Origin: SIG299 sp045531955
GTDB lineage: Bacteria; Bacillota; Clostridia; Lachnospirales; Lachnospiraceae
Assembly (NCBI GenBank): GCA_045531955.1
Contig: JAZSFC010000009.1
Coordinates: forward strand, 13,411 to 77,410
Direction of reading: 5' to 3'
Length of the DNA stretch: 64,000 nt
The notes beneath the pieces were generated by a model. It saw only the letters and a list, made by a program, of their open reading frames with translations. It searched no databases and was not told the DNA's origin. Shown here in pieces: positions 17,587-24,941 of this stretch. Every line of letters begins with the position of its first letter. Position 1 is the stretch's first letter. The position numbers were made by a program, and so were the translations under genes.

Positions 17587-18576
17587 ATGAAAAAGAATAT
17601 TATTTGCATTATTTTGTTATCAATGGTTTGTATGATGGCTGGCTGCCAGTCCAAGGAGGAAAAGGCTTATAAGACTTTAGATAAGGTTGAAGAGCTGACG
17701 GCAGAGGGAAAATATGAGGATGCCCTTAAAAAGCTTGATAAAATCCGGGAAGTAATTGACGTGGAGAATGCAGAGGAAGAAGTACTGTTGGAACGTAAGT
17801 ATGCAAAGATTCCGGAGGGGGATCTTACGGAAAAGGTTCAGGCAGACATAGAATTGGTTGGGGCTACTGACGAAGAACTGATAGGCTTTGACATTTCCTC
17901 TGTTACAGAAATTATTACAGACAGGGATACCATTGAGGATTATCTGGATTCCTATTTTTATGGGGAGTGGTATAAGGAAGGTAAAAATAAGTCAATTGAA
18001 TTTAACGAGTGGGAACTTGACGAGGAACAATATGGTGTATCCTATATGTTCCGTGTGTCAAATGAATACATAGATAACATTGTTGTAAAAATGTATGAAA
18101 TGGGTAAGGCTGACAAAGTTTTTTGCGTTATGCTGGGCAGTTATTATCTGGGGCAGTTACTTGATGGTTACGCGAGCTACTATGAAATTTCTGTTGTGGA
18201 TTCGAAAGGGAATGTGGAATCATACAGAGATCTTTCCAAGGATGACTTTGAGGAATTAGAGGCAGAGATTGCCATGGTTTCTGACATGGCCATGATAGAG
18301 GAAGAAATTGTTGAAACCACCCATGATTCTTTTCTGGAACGGAAAAAAGGAGAGTTTTCCAATATTTTGGATACGGCGTTTGTTTCTTCCGAAATCGTAG
18401 ATTATTCCGTTACATATTCGGAAGGAAGCATTATTTGTAGCATGAAAGTGAAATATTATGAGAATAAGTATTCTGCTTTATGGGGTGGAAATTCGCAGAT
18501 TTTCTACGTAACAGGAACATTTAATTACAATAAAAGTACCGGTACCGCATCATTAGTTTCTTTGAATGTGGAGTAA
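17587..18576 (+). CDS. lipoprotein, unknown (regulon target)
   Basis: A 329-residue lipoprotein with lipobox MAGC (Cys20). A helical segment of about 20-70 (KAYKTLDKVEELTAEGKYED, TPR-like) is followed by a long acidic mixed alpha/beta domain without recognised family motifs. It is anchored on the outer face of the membrane. It starts after a strong ATAGGAGG site and is followed 18 bp later by a membrane protein gene. Its position under the palindrome promoter with the kinase-HTH genes suggests a part in the same envelope response. Function unknown. Confidence 0.7.
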   Translation: MKKNIICIILLSMVCMMAGCQSKEEKAYKTLDKVEELTAEGKYEDALKKLDKIREVIDVENAEEEVLLERKYAKIPEGDLTEKVQADIELVGATDEELIGFDISSVTEIITDRDTIEDYLDSYFYGEWYKEGKNKSIEFNEWELDEEQYGVSYMFRVSNEYIDNIVVKMYEMGKADKVFCVMLGSYYLGQLLDGYASYYEISVVDSKGNVESYRDLSKDDFEELEAEIAMVSDMAMIEEEIVETTHDSFLERKKGEFSNILDTAFVSSEIVDYSVTYSEGSIICSMKVKYYENKYSALWGGNSQIFYVTGTFNYNKSTGTASLVSLNVE

Positions 18577-18594
18577 GAAAAGGAGAAACAGAGG

Positions 18595-19221
18595 ATGGAG
18601 ATTTTTTCGATTATATTGGGCATTGTAGTGATACTTGTAATTATTGCATATATCTCGTCACAGATAAGAAAAAACCAGATGGATGAAGAAAGTAAGACAG
18701 ATGATAAAAGTGAAGAAGATGCATTGTTTGAAGGCATCGATTTTGACGCAATGAAACCGGAAGAAGTTATTCCTTTAGAAGTGTATGAAGTAGAAGAGGA
18801 TGTAATTACTGAAGAGGAACCGGTTCCCGGGGAACAGCAAGCTTCAACGCAAGAACCTCAAGCAGACGCTGCTCCTGCTAAACCGGTATTTGTTACAGAT
18901 GCAGAAACAAGCAGCGGACAAACGTATGAAAAGGTTCTTTCCACAGAAGATAAGAGGGAATGGATTGCAAATTTCGTTAGTATTAAGCGGTTTGTTGCTG
19001 CGGGTTGGACCTGCATGGGACTCGGTCTGGGATTCATTTTAGGGCGGCTTCTTGGCGATAATGTTGTCATGGTCTTGCTGATTATACTCGGAGGATTTAT
19101 CGGGGGAGTATTCGGAACAAACTCTGTAGGTGCTGCCATGATGAAAGTTATTGCGGCAGAACAAAGTATTGTAAATGAGGAACTGCTGAAAAAAATTTTA
19201 AAACGGTTGGAGGAAAAGTAA
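18595..19221 (+). CDS. membrane protein with acidic linker, unknown
   Basis: A 208-residue protein. One N-terminal TM helix (about 4-22) is followed by a long, very acidic Pro/Glu linker (about 30-115), two closely spaced glycine-rich TM helices (about 130-185: GLGFILGRLLGDN, then LLIILGGFIGGVFG) and a short helical tail. I recognise no family. It is the second gene of the lipoprotein operon, 18 bp behind it with an AAAGGAG site, so the two proteins may form a complex. Confidence 0.65.
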   Translation: MEIFSIILGIVVILVIIAYISSQIRKNQMDEESKTDDKSEEDALFEGIDFDAMKPEEVIPLEVYEVEEDVITEEEPVPGEQQASTQEPQADAAPAKPVFVTDAETSSGQTYEKVLSTEDKREWIANFVSIKRFVAAGWTCMGLGLGFILGRLLGDNVVMVLLIILGGFIGGVFGTNSVGAAMMKVIAAEQSIVNEELLKKILKRLEEK

Positions 19222-19253
19222 AAGGGTGAATGAAACGTTTGTATTAACAGGAT

Positions 19254-19394
19254 GTGGAGAGTACACCCTTCAAGAGAATTCAAACAGTAGTGTGCTTAAA
19301 GCAAGCAACCGGAGAACAAATAGAAGATTTGCTTTTAGCCGCTAAAAAGGCAGGTGTAACAGCAACGGATTTGCAGAAACTTGGATTGGAATAA
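19254..19394 (+). CDS. 46-residue ORF, possible remnant
   Basis: A GTG-started frame of 47 codons ending just before a terminator. The product ends in a helical LLLAAKKAGVTATDLQKLGLE segment, which looks like the C-terminal tail of a longer protein. AGGA precedes the GTG with very short spacing. It may be a small protein or a decayed gene end; coding status is uncertain. Confidence 0.3.
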   Translation: MESTPFKRIQTVVCLKQATGEQIEDLLLAAKKAGVTATDLQKLGLE

Positions 19395-19398
19395 TGCG

Positions 19399-19434
19399 AA
19401 AAGCATGTCGAGTTTAATCTGGCATGCTTTTTTT
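19399..19434 (+). terminator. terminator of lipoprotein operon
   Basis: AAAAGCATG pairs with CATGCTTTT, followed by a T run. Confidence 0.75.
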
Positions 19435-19448
19435 CAATATAACTTCTT

Positions 19449-19477
19449 TTGACTTTTATCGGAAATAGGTATATACT
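19449..19477 (+). promoter_or_regulatory. sigma-A promoter of second kinase operon
   Basis: TTGACT, 17 bp, TATACT. An ordinary promoter without the palindrome, so the kinase-HTH pair is not itself driven like the regulon genes. Confidence 0.85.
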
Positions 19478-19507
19478 ATACGTAGATTTTTAAAGGTGGG
19501 GAAACCT

Positions 19508-21244
19508 ATGGGATTCGAGTATATTACGTTGGAGACATTAAAAAAATCGGATAAAGCCATTATCGAAGTTGCCATGATGGATGACTATCCGGAAAGGGTA
19601 GTTGTAAAGCACTTAAAAGGTGTAAACATCAATTTGTTTCACCAGATATCTTTTTTACATAGTGTTTATATCCCAAAGATTTATAAATGCGAGTTGGACG
19701 GAGAATGGTTTGTTGTTATAGAAGAGTATCTGGAAGGTGAGAATCTGGAAAAATATTTGCGCGAACACCGCCTTACGGATAAGCAGAAATTGGATATTGC
19801 CCTGCAATTATGTGAGGCAGTAAAGTGTCTGCATGCGTTGCAACCGCCAATTATTCACCGTGATATTAAACCGCATAATATTATTGTTAACGAACATGGA
19901 GCATTAAAATTAATAGATTTTGATGCTTCCCGTTATTATAGAGAAGATGATAACCGTCAGGACACCCGTCTCCTTGGTACTCCGGAATATGCACCGCCGG
20001 AACAATACGGCTATTCCCAGACAGACGTCCGCAGCGATATCTATTCTATGGGTATGGTATTTAAGGAATTGAATCTGACGGAAAAGAAGTTTCTTGTTTC
20101 CGAATGGGAAAAAATGGTTGGCAAGTGCAGAAATTTTGACCCGAAGCATCGGTACCAGACTGTGGATGAGCTGGAAAAAGAAATTAAGAAAATGGCGTTC
20201 TTACGCACGATTACCGGAAAAACAGTGCTTGGCTGGACAGCAGCCGTTTTACTGTTATTGATAGTATTGTGGCAAGGCTGTATGCTTACCCGCAATAATG
20301 ATGCAGATGCAAGTAATCAAAATGAAGTAACCGGTATGCCAACTCCAACGGAGGTTGTGCAGGAATCAGTAACACTGGAGCCGAAAGCAACAAGTACACC
20401 TGTGCCAACGGAAACACCAACACAAGCGGTTGAACCAACTGCAGAACCAACGGCAACAAATACGCCTGTGCCGACAGAAACGCCAACGCCTGTGCCGACG
20501 GAAATGCCGGCGAGTGTAAATTCGCTGATTCCGGGAGTAGAAACAGTAGAAGAATTGGATGCATATTTTGCAAGTACGAATTTATATGTGTACAATTTTT
20601 ATCGAAGCATTGCAGAACAAACAAAATTTTATATCGGTGTGGATAGTTTACTTGATACAAGCTGGAAATTTGATAAAATTACCTTTACAAATTATGAAAC
20701 CGGGGTGGAAGTAGAGGTTCCGGCTTCGATGATAGATTTGGAAAGCGAAATCATATCGGTATCTAATGATTTTTTATTGGGGCTGGAAGATACCTATTAC
20801 CAAGTAATAATATATATAACAAATGGTGAGAGTTCATTTCCAGCCATGAGTACGGTAGTTAAAGTTTCCGAAGCTGTGGATGAAACAGGACATATACGTG
20901 CATTAGGGCGTGACTGGGTAACATTCTATGCGCAGTATCCGACAGATATTATTATCACTTCAAACAGCGAGAATGTTTTGAAGATGGAAAAGCTTTATAT
21001 TTGCCAAAGTGGTATTTATCCGGATGGTATCCCTGAGATTTTGGATGCGGAAATATTAACTGAAGTTAATCCGGCTAATTATGAAATCATGGATGCCGGA
21101 AAAATGATGAGGCTTAGTAAAGAACTTTTAGCAGGTTATTCTAATGAAAGCCGGGTGATTTTTGCTGCACTATGCAATGATGGAAATTATTGGCGGATTG
21201 TAGTAGAATATGATAACGGAAAGCCATACTGGATGCCACAATAA
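19508..21244 (+). CDS. transmembrane Ser/Thr protein kinase (second kinase-HTH pair)
   Basis: A 578-residue paralogue of the first kinase. ATP lysine in VVVKHLKG near 34, catalytic loop HRDIKPHN at 117-124, DFD at 137-139, PPEQYGYSQTDVRSDIYSMG from 163, and one TM helix at about 240-258. A Thr/Pro linker (about 275-335, without the 30-bp regularity of the first copy) leads to an extracellular domain of about 230 residues that differs from that of the first kinase, so the signal sensed probably differs. No clear Gly-rich loop. The ATG at 19508 follows AAAGGTGGGG. The HTH gene starts 20 bp after its stop. Confidence 0.85.
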   Translation: MGFEYITLETLKKSDKAIIEVAMMDDYPERVVVKHLKGVNINLFHQISFLHSVYIPKIYKCELDGEWFVVIEEYLEGENLEKYLREHRLTDKQKLDIALQLCEAVKCLHALQPPIIHRDIKPHNIIVNEHGALKLIDFDASRYYREDDNRQDTRLLGTPEYAPPEQYGYSQTDVRSDIYSMGMVFKELNLTEKKFLVSEWEKMVGKCRNFDPKHRYQTVDELEKEIKKMAFLRTITGKTVLGWTAAVLLLLIVLWQGCMLTRNNDADASNQNEVTGMPTPTEVVQESVTLEPKATSTPVPTETPTQAVEPTAEPTATNTPVPTETPTPVPTEMPASVNSLIPGVETVEELDAYFASTNLYVYNFYRSIAEQTKFYIGVDSLLDTSWKFDKITFTNYETGVEVEVPASMIDLESEIISVSNDFLLGLEDTYYQVIIYITNGESSFPAMSTVVKVSEAVDETGHIRALGRDWVTFYAQYPTDIIITSNSENVLKMEKLYICQSGIYPDGIPEILDAEILTEVNPANYEIMDAGKMMRLSKELLAGYSNESRVIFAALCNDGNYWRIVVEYDNGKPYWMPQ

Positions 21245-21264
21245 ATTACATCGGAGGAATATTT

Positions 21265-21720
21265 ATGGGAATCAAAGACGAAAAACCAACGGTACTCATG
21301 GATTCTGAAATGACAAAGCTCAGAAATGAAAATGATTTGGATAAGTTTCTGGAAGAGAATGATGACAATATGTTTACTCTTCGGGTAAGGGACTTTCTGA
21401 TGAAGATGATGGTTCAGTATGATATGGATAAAAAGGATATCATTCCACGTTCCGGCTTAGCAACCTCTTATGCGCACAATATTTTCAATGGCGATAAAGG
21501 GGACAAAGCAAAATACGGCAGAGATAAGCTGATTATGTTGGCAATTGGTTTTCCTCTTACTTTGGAAGAAACCAATAAACTGTTGAAATATGGCGGACAT
21601 AGTCCGTTGTATTCCAAGAACAGACGGGATGCTATTATAATGTTTGCCATCGGGAAGCAATATTCTTATATGAAAACCAATGAGTGTTTGGATGAGCACG
21701 GGGAAGAACCGTTAGTGTAA
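21265..21720 (+). CDS. lambda-repressor-like HTH protein (paired with second kinase)
   Basis: A 151-residue protein with the same plan as the other two HTH paralogues: acidic N-terminus, IIPRSGLATSYAHNIFNGDKG as the HTH core, RDKLIMLAIGFPLTLEETNKLL, and a conserved C-terminal tail with DEHGEEPL. It has a short insertion of about four residues between the recognition helix and the RDKL segment relative to its paralogues. It follows the second kinase by 20 bp with a GGAGGA site, so it is the probable substrate and effector of that kinase. The DNA site is not known; the regulon palindrome is the best candidate in this window. Confidence 0.75.
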   Translation: MGIKDEKPTVLMDSEMTKLRNENDLDKFLEENDDNMFTLRVRDFLMKMMVQYDMDKKDIIPRSGLATSYAHNIFNGDKGDKAKYGRDKLIMLAIGFPLTLEETNKLLKYGGHSPLYSKNRRDAIIMFAIGKQYSYMKTNECLDEHGEEPLV

Positions 21721-21737
21721 AATAAGTAAAATGAAGA

Positions 21738-21776
21738 GAACAAGTAGTGTTTTTAAATACTGCTTGTTCTTTTTTT
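21738..21776 (+). terminator. terminator of second kinase operon
   Basis: GAACAAGTAGT / ACTGCTTGTTC stem (one wobble) followed by T7. A close relative of this hairpin occurs at 35645, upstream of the truncated NERD copy. Confidence 0.85.
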
Positions 21777-21792
21777 GTGCAAAGAAACAGGT

Positions 21793-21836
21793 TTATGCTG
21801 CCAGCATAACCTTCTTTTTTCAAAATGTTCTATACT
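21793..21836 (+). promoter_or_regulatory. Palindrome-(-10) promoter, site 4
   Basis: Perfect TTATGCTGCCAGCATAA, centre 21801, and TATACT beginning 30 bp later (21831). No -35. Drives the NERD gene. Confidence 0.85.
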
Positions 21837-21875
21837 GAAATCGTAAAAAACAAAACAGTTTCAAAGGAGGAACTT

Positions 21876-22823
21876 ATGATGAAAGAAACAATGAGAGAAA
21901 GAATTACTGAGGAAATGAACCGTTTTACAACTTTTAAAAAGCAGACTGTAACGAAGGCTGCCCGCGAGCAAGAACTGCGTGATTTTCAGAATGAAAAGGT
22001 GGTACGTGTATTGGGAGAAGAGCACAGAGGTAATTACCGGTTGCACATCAAGGATGTATACGATCAGTTAGAAAGAAAAAATACTGAACTTGGTGGTGTT
22101 GTAAATGAACTGCTGGAGGAGTACAGAATGGAATGCATCCAATTTGGTAAGCTAATCCGTGCAGAAATTTGTGATAATTTTGGTGAGAAGCTGGTGGTAC
22201 AGAAATTAAGACTTATAAATGGATCTAAGCGAATTGTCAAAAATATTCAGTTAGGTAATGAGCTGGGTACCGCAGAGCTGGATGTACTTGTGTTTACCAA
22301 GAAAGCAGTCTTTATCATTGAAGTGAAAAACACGGAGTATCCGATTGAGATTAGCGAAGGCGGCACTTACTATGTGCTGAATGACCAGAGATACTACAAT
22401 GGCAATTTGAGAGAAAAAATGGAATTTAGAGAAACTCTTCTTAGAGAAACGTTAGCAGAAACCATGGATGCCAAGAATCTGAAAATTGTCAAGCTTGTTG
22501 TATTTACCAATAATGTTGAAATGCAAAATGATTGCAAAGAATTACTAAATTGTAATCTGGAACAACTGCCTTCCATAATCACTAATTTCTCCGGTGACGA
22601 TTTGTACACGGACTATGAGATTTCCTACATGGCAGAAACGATGAAGTATGTGAAAAACACACATGAATTTGCAGTAGGGATGGATATGCAGAAATTCAAA
22701 GAAGATTTTGCAACGTTATTGGTAACTTTGGAGGAAGCTGAAGAAGCAAAGAGAGAGGCTGCGTCCGAAAAGAGAATCTATAAGTTGTTCCGCTGGTTTG
22801 GCAGTTTTATGCCGGCAGCATAA
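21876..22823 (+). CDS. NERD-domain (nuclease-related) protein
   Basis: A 315-residue protein. A charged helical N-terminus (1-90) precedes a NERD domain (about 100-230) with GEKLVVQ, ELDVLVF and FIIEVKN. These supply the Glu, Asp and ExK residues of the PD-(D/E)XK-like nuclease fold. The C-terminal third is helical and ends in FMPAA. The start is ATG 21876 (or 21879) after AAAGGAGG; the longer frame from 21825 would begin before the -10 element. NERD proteins are often linked to DNA processing or stress, but substrates are mostly unknown. The last codons form part of the next operator. A truncated copy lies at 35813. Confidence 0.75.
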   Translation: MMKETMRERITEEMNRFTTFKKQTVTKAAREQELRDFQNEKVVRVLGEEHRGNYRLHIKDVYDQLERKNTELGGVVNELLEEYRMECIQFGKLIRAEICDNFGEKLVVQKLRLINGSKRIVKNIQLGNELGTAELDVLVFTKKAVFIIEVKNTEYPIEISEGGTYYVLNDQRYYNGNLREKMEFRETLLRETLAETMDAKNLKIVKLVVFTNNVEMQNDCKELLNCNLEQLPSIITNFSGDDLYTDYEISYMAETMKYVKNTHEFAVGMDMQKFKEDFATLLVTLEEAEEAKREAASEKRIYKLFRWFGSFMPAA

Positions 22824-22850
22824 CACGTGAAAGGACTACTAAGGTATACT
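22807..22850 (+). promoter_or_regulatory. Palindrome-(-10) promoter, site 5 (inside NERD 3' end)
   Basis: TTATGCCGGCAGCATAA, one mismatch from a perfect palindrome, centre 22815. It overlaps the final codons and stop of the NERD gene. TATACT starts 30 bp later (22845). Drives the small zinc-ribbon gene. Confidence 0.8.
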
Positions 22851-22882
22851 TAAAATATAAAAGAACGAAAGGAGAGAGCTAT

Positions 22883-23041
22883 ATGTCAATTGTAATGGAA
22901 CTTAGAAAATGTCCGGCGTGCGGACGAACTTACAGATACAACCCGGATGTTGGAAAAATCCGGTGCCCTTATTGTTTCGGTTTGGGGAAGATTAAGAAAC
23001 TACCGAACAAAAAGCCGAAGAAGGGAGGCTTTTTCGGATGA
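22883..23041 (+). CDS. small zinc-ribbon protein
   Basis: A 52-residue protein behind an AAAGGAGAG site and the site-5 promoter. Two CxxC knuckles, CPACG (from Cys10) and CPYC (from Cys28), form a rubredoxin-like zinc ribbon, and the tail is Lys-rich (KKLPNKKPKKGG), as in nucleic-acid-binding ribbons. It resembles the small zinc-ribbon proteins that accompany chaperone or nuclease genes. Short but strongly supported by ribosome binding site, motif and promoter. Confidence 0.75.
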   Translation: MSIVMELRKCPACGRTYRYNPDVGKIRCPYCFGLGKIKKLPNKKPKKGGFFG

Positions 23042-23145
23042 AGGAAACCTACAAGAAAGTCAAACTTATGCAACAGGCACTTGCAGATTCTCTGACAGCT
23101 GAAGTCAACAAACGGTTGCTTTGGTTGAGGGGAAGTGTAATGTGA
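23038..23145 (+). CDS. 35-residue ORF coupled to zinc ribbon
   Basis: Starts with an ATGA overlap with the zinc-ribbon stop, preceded by AGGGAGG about 10 nt upstream. The product begins MKETYKKVKLMQQ and is helical and basic. A further possible short GTG-started frame follows at 23142. Translational coupling argues for a real product, but the stretch could equally be decayed sequence left of the island. Confidence 0.35.
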   Translation: MKETYKKVKLMQQALADSLTAEVNKRLLWLRGSVM

Positions 23146-23289
23146 TTTTTGAGCGGTATAAAGAGGCGAAGCTGGAGTTAATGAAATGGTTGCAATGTTT
23201 CAAATGTTTGAATTGAATAAAAAAGAGGTGAAATGCAAGAAAGTTGTAGGGAATAGTGGGACTTTGTTTGATAAATTCATATGGATGGA

Positions 23290-23318
23290 TTGATATTTTT
23301 TGACAAAACGATTATAAT
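23290..23318 (+). promoter_or_regulatory. sigma-A promoter of island operon
   Basis: TTGATA, 17 bp, TATAAT, about 100 bp upstream of the first island gene. No palindrome, so the island is not an evident member of the regulon. Confidence 0.75.
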
Positions 23319-23426
23319 ATTTTCAGATGAAATTTACATAAACTTGGTGAATGAAAGTTGATGAAAAATTAGTAAGCTTGTAATGTATTTAAGAAGTACA
23401 ATTGATTTATATAATGGAGGATGGCT

Positions 23427-24941
23427 ATGTTTAGTGGTAAAACTTATTTTGGTAAGTATCCTCAAAGTTCTGAACTGCCTGAGGATATAAAATGGGATGT
23501 GATTGCAAAAAATGGATGCATGTCACTACTTGTATCCGAGAATATTCTTGATTGTTGTGATTATGAAGGATTGGAAGCATGGTATTCGTCTTTTTTAGAA
23601 GCTGCTTTTTCTGAGGAAGAAAAAAAACAGATGAAGAGACCTTGTGAGTTCTTTAATGTTGTTAGTAAGGAAATGTGTTTTAGTTTATCAAAAAATATGG
23701 CTATGGACAATTCATATGGTTTTGATGAAGATGAAAAGCATTTTAGCAATACTCGTATGAAGAAGACTACAAAATATAGCGAGATACAAGGCTGTTATTC
23801 TTCGGAATCTGTACATTTCAATGGTAATGGTTACTGGTGGCTTTCTTCCGGTAATTCCGAAAAAGAAAATGATTATGCATACCGGGTGAACTACGATGGA
23901 GCCATAGCTTATTATGATAAGTGTGCTGCTTATTGTGGTGTTGTGCCTGTTATATGTGTGAAGGATTGTAAGATTATTTGTGATAATGCAGAAATCGTGG
24001 AAGAAATGGAAAACTTTGAAGATATCAGAGTAGCTATTTGGGACTTGGATGATACTTTATGGAAGGGCGGTATTACAGAGGGGCCAATAGAACTGAAGCC
24101 GCAAATATATGATTACTTGAGAAAATCGACATGTCAAGGTATTATTAATTGCATTAATTCCAAAAATGATGAACCAATTGTTAAAGATATGCTTGAAAAA
24201 CTGAATATAGCAGATTATTTTGTTTTTAACTATATTGGCTATTCATCAAAGGGTTTTAGTGTAAGAAAACAGATTGAGCAAATGACAATAAATGAGCGGC
24301 ATGTTTTGTTTATTGACGACAATATTTACAACTTAGTAGAAGTAAAATCTCAAGTTCCAAATATTGGAATTCTCGACGCTAAAAATATGATGAAATATAT
24401 AAACTGGATATTGACTAGAAATACTGAAACTGATAAATCACAGCAGTTAGAGTACTATAGGAATAAAGAGCGGCTATTTTTGGATCGTATCAATGCGAGA
24501 GATGACTTGGAGTTTTTAAATGGAGCAGGGATTACTTTAAATATCAAAACAGTTACAGAAAATGTAATAGATCGACTGGTTGAATTGGCTCATAAAAGTA
24601 ATCAGCTGAATTATACAAAGTGGCGGTTTAATAAGGATGAATTAATCGGATTATTAAGCGATAAGAGTGTAATAAGTGCTTATATTGAGGAATCTGATAA
24701 GTACGGAACAAACGGAATTATTGGAATGTTTTCTATGAAGGATGGTGAGTTGCTTAATTTTTTCTTTTCATGTAGGATTATGAACTTGGGTATCGAAGAC
24801 TATGTATATTCAATATTAGGTCATCCTCAAATAACAGTTGTTGAACCGGTTGCCCATCCACTGGAAATGGGGAAAATAGATTATAATATCAAAGTTGAGA
24901 GTGATTTAAAAAAATTTGCAAGTAGGTGCATATATGAATAA
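23427..24941 (+). CDS. FkbH-like HAD-IIIC protein fused to DUF6273-like domain
   Basis: A 504-residue fusion. The N-terminal about 170 residues (FGKYPQS at the start, later YWWLSSG and GVVPVICVKD) look like the DUF6273 domain common in Clostridia. From about 200 an FkbH-type HAD-IIIC domain follows: AIWDLDDTLWKGG (nucleophile motif), HVLFIDDNIYNL, then a GNAT-like C-terminal region (KSNQLNYTKWRF). FkbH proteins usually transfer a glyceryl unit from 1,3-bisphosphoglycerate onto an acyl carrier protein. The next gene supplies a carrier domain, overlapping by 8 bp. The ATG at 23427 has GGAGG at 6 nt; ATG 23421 is adjacent to it and too close. The fusion with DUF6273 is unusual. Confidence 0.75.
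   Translation: MFSGKTYFGKYPQSSELPEDIKWDVIAKNGCMSLLVSENILDCCDYEGLEAWYSSFLEAAFSEEEKKQMKRPCEFFNVVSKEMCFSLSKNMAMDNSYGFDEDEKHFSNTRMKKTTKYSEIQGCYSSESVHFNGNGYWWLSSGNSEKENDYAYRVNYDGAIAYYDKCAAYCGVVPVICVKDCKIICDNAEIVEEMENFEDIRVAIWDLDDTLWKGGITEGPIELKPQIYDYLRKSTCQGIINCINSKNDEPIVKDMLEKLNIADYFVFNYIGYSSKGFSVRKQIEQMTINERHVLFIDDNIYNLVEVKSQVPNIGILDAKNMMKYINWILTRNTETDKSQQLEYYRNKERLFLDRINARDDLEFLNGAGITLNIKTVTENVIDRLVELAHKSNQLNYTKWRFNKDELIGLLSDKSVISAYIEESDKYGTNGIIGMFSMKDGELLNFFFSCRIMNLGIEDYVYSILGHPQITVVEPVAHPLEMGKIDYNIKVESDLKKFASRCIYE

Larger units (their letters stand above)
21738..22823 (+). repeat. left copy of duplicated terminator-operator-NERD segment
   Basis: Terminator hairpin (GAACAAG stem), palindrome promoter, NERD gene and a second palindrome at the gene end occur in the same order at 35645-36286. 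The nucleotide sequences diverge by roughly a fifth in the shared coding part, judged by eye, so the duplication is old. The right copy lacks the first two thirds of the NERD gene. The two direct copies bracket the biosynthetic island. Confidence 0.75.
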
